Assembly (NCBI GenBank): GCA_005884765.1
Contig: VAZV01000222.1
Location: 1 to 33,671 of the forward strand
Direction of reading: 5' to 3'
DNA: 33,671 bases
DNA from: Alphaproteobacteria bacterium
GTDB lineage: Bacteria > Pseudomonadota > Alphaproteobacteria > Rhizobiales > Xanthobacteraceae
Within the stretch, counting starts at the first letter, position 1; every line of letters starts with the position of its first letter. A program made the position numbers and the translations under genes. This document shows positions 1-6,574 of this stretch, in pieces. The notes below the pieces were generated by a model that saw only the letters and a program-made list of their open reading frames with translations, was not told where the DNA came from and ran no database searches.

Positions 1-530
1 TGTCGCCTTTGGGGCGCTACGGGCTCAGTTCCGGCGACGGGCGGTTGGTCCACAACCGCCCGTTCGCACATTCTGGCAGATTTTCCGGACACAAGGGGCG
101 CTTCGCGGTCGTCACGAACGTTGGGTGCGGGATGCGGTGGACGCTTTGGTGTCGCAAGACGAACGATGCTGTAGCGGACGGCAAAGCCGTGTGGTCCTGA
201 CGCCCCGACGCTGGCGTCAAGTCTGCGGAGCGATCTGCAGGCGATGGTGGCAAGAAAGCCCGGTCACCAGGGAGAGCGCGTTATAAGCCGTAAACCATCG
301 CGCAGGGAAGGCCGGACTGTCTCGGCGAACCTGTGGCGACGACGCTCGTGCGCTTTTTTGTTTGCGTGCGAGGCTGCGGGTGCATCGGGCACCCGGCTTT
401 CCCTGCGCCCTCTCTTTAAGGCGCCCATCCAGCAAGCCCCGGGCAGATCCTGCCGCGGAAATGCGGACGCATATCCTCTTGGCTGTTTGACAATCGAATA
501 GGAAATTATCGCGACGTCCGGCTTCGCCAA
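1..530. repeat. Bradyrhizobium-type interspersed repeat, non-coding, with a long-range stem
   Basis: I see no credible gene in the first 658 bases. Short open frames on both strands lack ribosome sites and look like chance reading through a repeat. The translated fragments around 50-150 and 250-330 resemble spurious peptides that I remember recurring in many Bradyrhizobium genomes, so I read this as one copy of an interspersed repeat. Bases 300-315 and 393-408 form a 16-bp inverted repeat (15 Watson-Crick pairs plus one G-U in RNA), enclosing a smaller hairpin (378-383 with 389-394). The stem suggests a folded RNA, but transcription is not shown. The family membership comes from memory, not from a search. 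Confidence 0.5.
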
Positions 531-570
531 CAAACTATGCCGCACAAGCTTCGCCGCGGCGTACGAAGGA

Positions 571-644
571 GCGGAGGTTGGCTGCGCCAAGCGTAGCCGC
601 TAACGAACGAAAGAGCGGAGGTTGGCCGCGCCAAGCGTAGCCGC
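571..644. repeat. Two direct 30-bp repeats next to the tRNA gene
   Basis: A 30-bp unit at 571-600 recurs at 615-644 with one mismatch (gctgcgcc versus gccgcgcc), a period of 44 bp. The preceding bases are also similar (cgaaggagcgg versus cgaaagagcgg), so the duplicated unit may be about 37 bp. It ends 15 bp from the 3' end of the tRNA-Leu gene. Two copies are too few for a CRISPR array. It may be debris of an interspersed repeat or an old insertion at the tRNA. Confidence 0.6.
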
Positions 645-658
645 GCAGCAGCGAAGCT

Positions 659-743
659 TGGTGCCCCTGGCCGGAATCGAACCAGCACTCCTTGCGGAAC
701 TCGATTTTGAGTCGAGCGCGTCTACCAGTTCCGCCACAGGGGC
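659..743 (-). tRNA. tRNA-Leu (anticodon CAA)
   Basis: Read on the minus strand this is an 85-nt class II tRNA. The acceptor arms GCCCCTG and CAGGGGC pair fully and are followed by A and an encoded CCA (659-661). The T-arm contains GGTTCGATTCC. The anticodon stem CTCGA/TCGAG encloses the loop CTCAAAA, which gives anticodon CAA and decodes the UUG leucine codon. A long variable arm is present, as expected for leucine tRNAs. Confidence 0.96.
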
Positions 744-792
744 CTTCGTAACGCCGGGGCCGAGAGCGGCCGGGGCCTTGCGAAGCCGGCGG

Positions 793-820
793 AATATAGC
801 GGGCGGGAACCGCCGGTCAA
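793..820 (-). promoter_or_regulatory. Sigma-70 promoter of tRNA-Leu
   Basis: On the minus strand, TTGACC (-35, 820-815) and TATATT (-10, 798-793) are separated by exactly 16 bp. The -10 box ends about 50 bp upstream of the mature tRNA 5' end, a normal distance for a short 5' leader. Both boxes are close to the housekeeping consensus. Confidence 0.7.
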
Positions 821-950
821 CCCGCGCGTATGTGATCGCTCCTCACCTCGACAGTGCGGCCCACGCGAGATAGGACGCTTTTACTTGAGTTTATTGCGCA
901 TGACCTGCTGAGAGAGCCGTAATCCTTTTTTCATGCCTGGAGCGATCACT

Positions 951-1493
951 GTGACGCTGGACGCCACCGCAAACCCGTCATACGCGCGCAACGCCGCTTC
1001 CCCGGCGCTGACCGCGTCGCTTGCGATCATGGTAATTGCGGCCGTGACGCTCGCCGGCGCCTGGTTCTTCCAGCTGGTGCTGGAAATCCTGCCCTGTCCG
1101 CTCTGCCTCGAGCAGCGCTACGCCTATTACTTTGCCGTGCCGTTCGCAGCGCTGCTTGGGCTCGCGGCGGCGAAAGGTGCGCCGCGGCCGCTTCTGCTGG
1201 CGGGCCTTGCGATCCTGGCGCTGGCGGCGCTCGCCAACGCCTCGCTCGGTGCTTATCACGCCGGCGTCGAATGGGGGTTTTGGCAGGGACCGACCGATTG
1301 CACCGGGCCGATCGGAAATTTCGGCAGCGCCGGCAGCCTTCTGGAGCGCCTCGACAAGGTCAAAGTCGTGCGCTGCGACGAGGTGCAGTGGCGCTTCCTC
1401 GGCCTGTCGCTCGCCGGTTACAATGTGCTGATCTCGCTATTGATGGCCGCGATCGCGGCGTGGGGCATCGCCAGGACAACCCGGCGACCCTAA
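951..1493 (+). CDS. dsbB: Disulfide bond formation protein B (DsbB family)
   Basis: Inner-membrane quinone reductase that re-oxidises periplasmic DsbA-type oxidoreductases. Hydrophobic segments lie in the usual four-helix layout. Counting from an upstream ATG at 933, the first redox pair is Cys55-x-x-Cys58 in CPLCLEQR, where the Arg after the pair is typical of the quinone site. The second periplasmic pair is Cys123 and Cys148, spaced like Cys104/Cys130 of the E. coli enzyme. I prefer the GTG at 951, which has GGAG eight bases upstream; the ATG at 933 has no clear ribosome site and would add six residues. The stop overlaps the convergent AbrB-family gene by four bases. A DsbA-like gene lies 3 kb downstream, but the two do not form an operon. 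Confidence 0.93.
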   Translation: MTLDATANPSYARNAASPALTASLAIMVIAAVTLAGAWFFQLVLEILPCPLCLEQRYAYYFAVPFAALLGLAAAKGAPRPLLLAGLAILALAALANASLGAYHAGVEWGFWQGPTDCTGPIGNFGSAGSLLERLDKVKVVRCDEVQWRFLGLSLAGYNVLISLLMAAIAAWGIARTTRRP

Positions 1494-2575
1494 TCATCCA
1501 CATCTTCCTGCGGCCGCCCGAACAGATGGACGATGCCGGGCGTTGCGATCGTGACGAACACGAACCGCGACAGATGATGCGCGCCGACGAAGATCGGATC
1601 GATGTGTAGCGTCAGCGCCAACGCCAGCATGGCGTCCATCGCGCCCGGCGCGAACGCGACGATGATATCGGCGATCCGCACATGGGTGGTCAGCACGATG
1701 ATCGCGACAAAGATCGCCGAAATGGCGATGGCGATCGCAAACGAGCCAAGCCCGGCATTGACATGGCCGAGCAGGGTCTTGGTCTTCATCCGCGCGAAAC
1801 GCGTGCCGATCAACGCGCCGATCCCGACCAGCGCTGCGCCGCGCACCCATGACGGCAGGCCGCCTTCGACATATCCCATGCCGTGCAGCAGGCTGGAGGC
1901 GATCATCGCGCCGAACATCCAGCTCGCCGGAAATTTCATCAACCGCAGCAACAGCGATACCGCCACGGCCGCTGCAGTCAGCTCGAGCAGTTCGAGCGGC
2001 GAGGCGGTGGCCGCCGCGGCGGCCGGCGGGGATGACGGGGCGATCCCGGTCAGCGCCAGCATCAGCGGCAACGCGGCGGTGAGGATGATCACCCGCATGG
2101 TCTGCACCACCGCGATCGCCGGCACATCGGCGCCGCGCTCGGCCGCCAGGACGGTGATCTGCGACAGCGCGCCGGGGCTTGCCGCGAGGAACGCGGAGGT
2201 GCGGTCCCAGGCGTGAACGCGCTGCAGATAGAGGCTCGAGCCGAAGGTCGAGCAGAATGTCGCCAACGCCAACAGGCCGATGGTCAGTGGATAGGCGCTG
2301 ATATGCTGGATCAGTTGCCGCGACGCCAGCGAGCCCAGCGAAATCCCGAGCAGCACCAGTACCGACTGGGTAATCTGCGCAGGCACGGCGAGCGGACGTC
2401 CGGCCAGGGCCGCGATGCCGACGGCGACCATGGCGCCGGAGATCAACCCGCCCGGAAGATTTGCCCAAAGAAACAGCAGGCCCCCGGCGGTGCCGATCAC
2501 CAGCGTTTCAAGCGCACTGAGAATGTTGGCGCGGCTGGGAAATGCCACCGCTATCGAAGCAGGAAATTGAGACAC
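1490..2575 (-). CDS. AbrB-family (PF05145) integral membrane protein
   Basis: A 361-residue, very hydrophobic protein with about ten membrane spans. It is an internal duplication: each half has an LP-x-x-L/W-x-x-GAM signature (LPGGLISGAM near residue 45 and FPASWMFGAM in the second half). This matches the family annotated as 'AbrB family transcriptional regulator' or 'ammonia monooxygenase'. Both names are misleading for a multi-span membrane protein; a transport role is more likely but unproven. The start is GTG, with AAGG about six bases upstream. The gene is convergent with dsbB and shares its last bases. The substrate cannot be read from the sequence. Confidence 0.85.
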   Translation of the reverse strand: MSQFPASIAVAFPSRANILSALETLVIGTAGGLLFLWANLPGGLISGAMVAVGIAALAGRPLAVPAQITQSVLVLLGISLGSLASRQLIQHISAYPLTIGLLALATFCSTFGSSLYLQRVHAWDRTSAFLAASPGALSQITVLAAERGADVPAIAVVQTMRVIILTAALPLMLALTGIAPSSPPAAAAATASPLELLELTAAAVAVSLLLRLMKFPASWMFGAMIASSLLHGMGYVEGGLPSWVRGAALVGIGALIGTRFARMKTKTLLGHVNAGLGSFAIAIAISAIFVAIIVLTTHVRIADIIVAFAPGAMDAMLALALTLHIDPIFVGAHHLSRFVFVTIATPGIVHLFGRPQEDVDD

Positions 2576-2648
2576 GGCGCCTTATGGCAAATCCGTGGGT
2601 AGGGGACAAATGCGCTAATGCAGATGCAGCAATGCGCAAGTCCCGATT

Positions 2649-2680
2649 GTTTGACCCTCCCCAGGGGAGGAGGGTCAAAC
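2649..2680. terminator. 12-bp perfect hairpin between two minus-strand genes
   Basis: Arms 2649-2660 and 2669-2680 are perfectly complementary over 12 bp, with an 8-nt loop. It lies downstream of the minus-strand PsiF-type gene and upstream of the AbrB-family gene. No T-run follows, so it may be a transcript-stabilising or weak termination structure. Confidence 0.5.
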
Positions 2681-2714
2681 AGGGACAATCACTTCGCCTT
2701 ATCACATCGCCATA

Positions 2715-2963
2715 TCACTTTGCCTTGGAGCCCGCTTCCTTCTTGCAATCGGAGCGGAATTTCTTGCGCTCTTTGCCGTGCAGCCCCTTGGCGTCGGCTT
2801 CCTTCGAGCATTCGAGCGAAGCCGCGGTGCGCGGCTTTTCGGCCTTCTTTTCCGTCGCCGCCGGAGCCGCGGCAGGCGGCGTGGTCTGTGCGTAGGCCGA
2901 ACTCATCAACAGCAGGGAGGCAAAGGCGGCGGCCGCGGCCGTGCGGGAAGCGATCGTCATCAT
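2715..2963 (-). CDS. PsiF-repeat small secreted protein
   Basis: An exported protein of about 82 residues. A signal peptide (MMTIASRT followed by an Ala/Leu-rich core ending at AYAQ) leads into a short Ala/Pro/Lys linker. One repeat of the PsiF type follows, with the features ECSKEADAKGL, HGKERKKFRSDCKK and a Cys pair about 22 residues apart. PsiF in E. coli is phosphate-starvation induced; the biochemical role is unknown. A start further upstream would put a non-signal extension before the signal peptide, so I prefer the Met codons at 2963 or 2960. The gene is divergent from another small Cys-pair protein at 3153. Confidence 0.82.
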   Translation of the reverse strand: MMTIASRTAAAAAFASLLLMSSAYAQTTPPAAAPAATEKKAEKPRTAASLECSKEADAKGLHGKERKKFRSDCKKEAGSKAK

Positions 2964-3152
2964 GGGTGCACCTATAGGATTGAAAAGAAGCGCAACCTCG
3001 GCTGGCGAGGATGAACGGTCGATGAATAAAGCCATCCCTTCCGCTCGTGGGGGCTACGATATTTTCGCCAGGCCATTGTGGCGCTCCGTTGTCACGCGCT
3101 GGCGCTGCGTTAGGATGGCAGTCCCACATATGTCCCCCAGGGAGACCAAGGA

Positions 3153-3635
3153 ATGTCTATTCAAGCGAGATTATTGTGCGCAGTTGCGGTGTCGGGTTTT
3201 GCCGCGCTGGCGGCGACCGCGCCGGCGCAGGCCCTGACCACGCAGGAATGCAGCGCGAAATATCAAGCCGCCAAGTCCGCCGGCACGCTAGGTGGCCAGA
3301 AGTGGAATGACTTCCGCAAGGCCCAATGCGGCGCCGACGCCACCCCCGCGGCAGCGCCCACTGCCGCAGCCCCTGCCGCGCCGGCGGCACCGAAGGAGGC
3401 GAAGAAGGAAGCGGCACCCGCTGCTGCGCCGGCCGCACCTTCCGGGCCCGCCGTCTTCCCATCCGCGGTCGATCCGAAATACGCCAAGGAAAGCGCCGGC
3501 AAGGCCCGCATGCACACCTGTGTCGATCAGTACAATGCCAACAAGGCCACGGGCGGCAACGGTGGCCTGAAATGGATCCAGAAGGGTGGCGGCTACTACA
3601 GCGAGTGCACCAAGAAGCTGAAGGGCGCCGCCTGA
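3153..3635 (+). CDS. Secreted protein with two Cys/Trp repeat motifs and an Ala/Pro linker
   Basis: A 160-residue protein with a clear signal peptide (cleavage near AQA-LTT, about residue 27). Two related modules follow. The first is ECSAKYQAAKSAG...GQKWNDFRKAQC; the second is TCVDQYNANKATG...GLKWIQKGGGYYSECTK. Both have Cys, an aromatic three or four residues on, a Lys-Gly stretch, Lys-Trp and a closing Cys. About 60 residues of Ala/Pro/Lys linker separate them. The family looks conserved in Bradyrhizobium and resembles a longer-spaced PsiF repeat. A good ribosome site (AAGGA) precedes the ATG. Function is unknown; each module probably forms one disulfide, which fits the nearby dsb genes only loosely. 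Confidence 0.8.
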   Translation: MSIQARLLCAVAVSGFAALAATAPAQALTTQECSAKYQAAKSAGTLGGQKWNDFRKAQCGADATPAAAPTAAAPAAPAAPKEAKKEAAPAAAPAAPSGPAVFPSAVDPKYAKESAGKARMHTCVDQYNANKATGGNGGLKWIQKGGGYYSECTKKLKGAA

Positions 3636-3650
3636 TCGGCCAACCAGCCT

Positions 3651-3682
3651 GATGCGGCCGGACGGAAGATTCCGGCCGCATC
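3651..3682 (+). terminator. Hairpin downstream of the secreted repeat protein
   Basis: Arms 3651-3661 and 3672-3682 are perfectly complementary over 11 bp with a 10-nt loop, starting 15 bases after the stop codon at 3635. No long T-run follows. The position suits a terminator or 3'-end stabiliser. It also argues that the next gene starts downstream of it. Confidence 0.6.
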
Positions 3683-3757
3683 TCAGCCTTGTCCTGCCGA
3701 GATAGCGGTCGGCAGAAATTTCTTCTAGGGTCCGACGGTGCAGTCGAGTCCCCTCTT

Positions 3758-4540
3758 TTGATTCTCTCCGCAACGCAAAGCCTATTGGGACTGGCATCGG
3801 GGGCGCTGGTCGGATTTTCGCTGGGCCTCGTCGGGGGCGGCGGCTCGATCCTCGCCGTGCCGCTGATGGTCTATGTCGTCGGCGTGGGCGAACCCCATGT
3901 CGCGATCGGCACCAGCGCGATCGCGGTGGCCGCCAACGCTGCGCTCAACCTGTCGAACCACGCGCGCGGCGGCACGGTGGTGTGGTCGTGCGCGCTGATG
4001 TTCGCAGCAGCCGGAGTAGCCGGCGCCTTCGGCGGCTCGATCCTTGGCAAGATGCTCGACGGGCAGAGCCTGCTCGCGTTGTTCGCGTTGGTGATGCTCG
4101 TCATCGCGATGCTGATGCTGAAAACGCGCGCGCGGCTCGGCCTGCCTGACGTCAAGATGAGCTTGACCAACCTGCCTGCCATCGTCGGCCTCGGCCTTGT
4201 CACCGGCACGATGTCCGGTTTCTTCGGCATTGGCGGCGGCTTCCTGATCGTGCCGGCGTTGATGCTGGCGACCGGCATGTCGATCATGAACGCGGTCTCG
4301 TCCTCGCTGGTTGCGGTGACCGCGTTCGGCCTGACCACTGCCTTAAGCTACGCCTGGTCAGGCCTGATTTCGTGGGGGTTGGCCGCGCTGTTGGTCGCGG
4401 GCGGTATTGCCGGCGGATTGGCAGGGACCTATTCGGCGCAGCACCTGTCGGAGCGGCGCGGGGCGCTCAACACCGTGTTCGCCGTCGTCATTATCCTTGT
4501 AGCGCTGTATATGTTGGCGCGTAACGTGTATCCATCGTGA
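3758..4540 (+). CDS. Sulfite exporter TauE/SafE (TSUP) family permease
   Basis: Inner-membrane permease of about 260 residues with about eight spans. The two family half-repeats are visible: SLGLVGGGGSILAVPLM near the N-terminus and SGFFGIGGGFLIVPALM in the second half. TSUP proteins export small organosulfur or sulfite anions; the substrate here is not predictable. The start is uncertain. The frame is open back to a TTG at 3689, but that region overlaps the end of a terminator-like hairpin and encodes polar residues unlike the family. The TTG at 3758 starts just before the first membrane span, although no strong ribosome site is visible for either. The DsbA-like gene begins 38 bases downstream, so co-transcription is likely. 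Confidence 0.85.
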   Translation: MILSATQSLLGLASGALVGFSLGLVGGGGSILAVPLMVYVVGVGEPHVAIGTSAIAVAANAALNLSNHARGGTVVWSCALMFAAAGVAGAFGGSILGKMLDGQSLLALFALVMLVIAMLMLKTRARLGLPDVKMSLTNLPAIVGLGLVTGTMSGFFGIGGGFLIVPALMLATGMSIMNAVSSSLVAVTAFGLTTALSYAWSGLISWGLAALLVAGGIAGGLAGTYSAQHLSERRGALNTVFAVVIILVALYMLARNVYPS

Positions 4541-4578
4541 GCGTATAGACTAGCGAGGGCGTGGCCGGGAGACCAGAG

Positions 4579-5259
4579 ATGACCAAAGTGATCGATCCAA
4601 CCCGGCTCAATCAGAAAGGCACCCGGCGTGAAACGCTTGGCCTGTTCGGCGCGGGTGGGGTGATGGCCGTCGCCACCGCCGTGCCGCGTTCGGCGTTCGC
4701 AGCAGCCGACGATGAAAAAGTGCTGACCGAAGCCCTGGTGCTGCGCGACCCAGACGTTCCCGTCACCGGAAATCTCCAGGGCGACATCACCATCGTCGAA
4801 TGGTCCGACTACCAATGCCCCTATTGCCGCAAGCTCGAACCCGAGCTGCGGCAGGTGGTGCACGACGACGGCAAGGTCCGCCTGGTATTGAAGGATTGGC
4901 CGATCCTCGGGCCGATTTCGGTCGTCGCGGCGCGAATGGCGCTGGCATGCAAATTCCAGGACAAATACGACCAGGCGCATGACGCGCTGATCGGCGTTAA
5001 CTCGAAACTGACCGAGCCGCGCATCAACGAACTGCTCGCCGGCGCCGGCATCGATGTCGATCGCGTCAAGCGCGATCTTGCCGGCAACGCGAAGACCATC
5101 GATGCTATTCTCGCACGCAACAACGATCAGGCTACCGCGTTTGGTTTCCGCGGCACGCCGTCCTTTATTGTCGGAAAATTCCGCGTTCCGGGCGTGCTGA
5201 CCATCGCCGAATTCGAGCAGGTCATCGCGGACGCGCGCAAGGCGAAGATCAGCAATTAG
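4579..5259 (+). CDS. DsbA-family thiol:disulfide oxidoreductase, Tat-exported
   Basis: A periplasmic thioredoxin-fold protein of 226 residues. The N-terminus carries twin arginines (TRRETLGLFG, Arg16-Arg17) and a hydrophobic stretch ending at AFAAA, which indicates Tat export of the folded protein. The active site is Cys80-Pro-Tyr-Cys83 in YQCPYCRKLEPEL. The cis-Pro loop GTPSFIVG sits in the C-terminal third, with the alpha-helical insertion between, as in the DsbA/Com1-like (DSBA PF01323 or Thioredoxin_4) families. The ATG at 4579 has GGGAGA six bases upstream and is preferred over the GTG at 4561. The natural partner would be a DsbB, and one is encoded at 951-1493. Confidence 0.92.
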   Translation: MTKVIDPTRLNQKGTRRETLGLFGAGGVMAVATAVPRSAFAAADDEKVLTEALVLRDPDVPVTGNLQGDITIVEWSDYQCPYCRKLEPELRQVVHDDGKVRLVLKDWPILGPISVVAARMALACKFQDKYDQAHDALIGVNSKLTEPRINELLAGAGIDVDRVKRDLAGNAKTIDAILARNNDQATAFGFRGTPSFIVGKFRVPGVLTIAEFEQVIADARKAKISN

Positions 5260-5337
5260 TTAGGGCATGGTCCCGAAGAAAAAGCGCCCTTGTTCATCAC
5301 GAAGGCGCCCCATTCCAATGTGGCTCCAAGGTGCCAA

Positions 5338-5544
5338 TTACTTGGACGAGATCCTGATCCAGTCGTCATGGGCGCGGGCCTTCAGGGCGTGCCATTCGTT
5401 TGCCACGACATCCCAGTTCACGATGGTGCGGCTGGTCTGCGCGACCTGGCCGTTGGCGACGCTCGAGGTCCGCATCGAATCGTAGGCGTAAACGACGACG
5501 ACCAATAGCAGCGCACCCAAGACCATTCCCAGAAAAACGCGCAT
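5338..5544 (-). CDS. Small single-span membrane protein, predicted EcfG regulon
   Basis: A 68-residue protein with an N-terminal hydrophobic helix (about residues 4-20, VFLGMVLGALLLVVVV) and a charged 48-residue tail containing Trp44, Trp51 and Trp62. A strong ribosome site (GGGAGA) lies seven bases before the ATG. A perfect GGAAC-N16-CGTT promoter ends 32 bases upstream of the start, which supports both the reality of the gene and control by the general stress sigma factor. I do not recognise a named family. The gene is convergent with the DsbA-like gene. Confidence 0.78.
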   Translation of the reverse strand: MRVFLGMVLGALLLVVVVYAYDSMRTSSVANGQVAQTSRTIVNWDVVANEWHALKARAHDDWIRISSK

Positions 5545-5576
5545 AACAAATCTCCCGTCATCCAGTGACGACAGCT

Positions 5577-5601
5577 AACGCGCGGAGCCAGCGCTGGTTC
5601 C
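5577..5601 (-). promoter_or_regulatory. Sigma-EcfG (general stress) promoter
   Basis: On the minus strand, GGAAC (5601-5597) and CGTT (5580-5577) are separated by exactly 16 bp. This matches the published alphaproteobacterial EcfG/general stress consensus GGAAC-N16/17-CGTT. The -10 box ends 32 bp before the ATG of the 68-residue membrane protein, with a ribosome site in between. Confidence 0.72.
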
Positions 5602-5694
5602 ACATCGTCGTCCCGCCTAAATCAGATGCCGCGACCCGCGCGCCGCGGCCTCTCGTTGTTGCACAACGGTGTCCTTGACAATGAGCCGCGGTGG

Positions 5695-6564
5695 TTACGC
5701 ATCCCTGCGTTCGCCGGGACGATTTGAGGGAATTTTCGTGGCAAAAGGTCGTGGAGCCACCGTAACGATGTTGAGTGATTTCAACTCGTCCGGCTTGAAC
5801 ACGAACAGCCTATCGTGCGGCGTCTCCATGGCGCGCACCCAGACCTGCAGGCTGACGCCCATGTCGCCCAGATAGTGCTGGCAGCGCGCCGAGATATTTT
5901 GCGCAAGGCTCATCTCATCGCGGGGAGGGCCATTGGCGGCCGAGTGGATCGCCGCCACCTGATGTACCCCGATCGTGGCCTTGTCGCCGGCGCGTCGATC
6001 GAGGCCGCCGGCAAACACCAGCGGACACGACGACACGCAGGATTTTCCCGCCTCGACTTCGGTCGCGAATTTTCTGTCGCGAATCAGCCTTCCCATCGCC
6101 AACGCGTCGTTCACCGAGCCGCCCGGCGAATTCAGCACCACGGTCTTGATGTATTCGCCGTGCCGCTCGGCCTCCGCGGCAAAACTTTGCGAAATTCCCG
6201 GCGTGATGGTGCCCGTCGCCAACAATCGGCCGCCCCCGACGAGCTCAAACGTCATCGGCTTTGCCAGCGCGCCGTCCGGCTCGGGCAGCGGCACGAGGCG
6301 TTTGTCGCCACCCGGCAACAATGGTGCGAGGATCGATGGCACGATGCCGGGAAGCTTGAGCGCGGGCGAATCCTCTCTGATCTCCGCCGGCGCCGTTGCC
6401 GGATCCGGAGAGACGGTCCATCCATTCAGGCTGGCGAGATCGGACGCCAGTATGGCGATCGTGACCGCAAGCGCGCTGCGAAAAATCCAGCGCAAGGTTG
6501 CTTCTTCGGCGTATTCCGACAGCCAGGCATGAAGTCGTTGCCGCATGGTGGAAGATTGCGCCAT
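5695..6564 (-). CDS. Membrane-anchored periplasmic ClpP-fold protein (COG3904-like)
   Basis: A protein of 289 residues with one N-terminal membrane helix (about residues 24-46), a Pro-rich linker, and a ClpP/crotonase-fold domain. Key elements are NSPGGS (residues 145-150), the expected oxyanion-hole strand, then CVSSC (176-180), where Ser178 or Ser179 is the candidate nucleophile, and GVHQV with His201 as candidate base. These match the family called 'predicted periplasmic protein' COG3904, related to Clp-type serine proteases; activity is inferred. I chose the ATG at 6564, ten bases after the stop of the upstream coiled-coil membrane gene. An earlier start would overlap that gene by about 44 bases. 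The two genes are probably one operon. Confidence 0.78.
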   Translation of the reverse strand: MAQSSTMRQRLHAWLSEYAEEATLRWIFRSALAVTIAILASDLASLNGWTVSPDPATAPAEIREDSPALKLPGIVPSILAPLLPGGDKRLVPLPEPDGALAKPMTFELVGGGRLLATGTITPGISQSFAAEAERHGEYIKTVVLNSPGGSVNDALAMGRLIRDRKFATEVEAGKSCVSSCPLVFAGGLDRRAGDKATIGVHQVAAIHSAANGPPRDEMSLAQNISARCQHYLGDMGVSLQVWVRAMETPHDRLFVFKPDELKSLNIVTVAPRPFATKIPSNRPGERRDA

Positions 6565-6574
6565 GGCGATTGCG

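Noticed and set aside
9..253. Short open frames on both strands in the first 250 bases
   Set aside because: No ribosome sites, and the translated sequence resembles recurrent spurious peptides from a repeat element.
571..644. CRISPR array
   Set aside because: Only two repeat copies with a 14-bp gap and no cas genes anywhere in the window.
806..830. GGAAC-N16-CGTA upstream of dsbB as an EcfG promoter
   Set aside because: The -10 box is imperfect, it lies over 100 bases from the gene, and the same bases form the tRNA-Leu promoter on the other strand.
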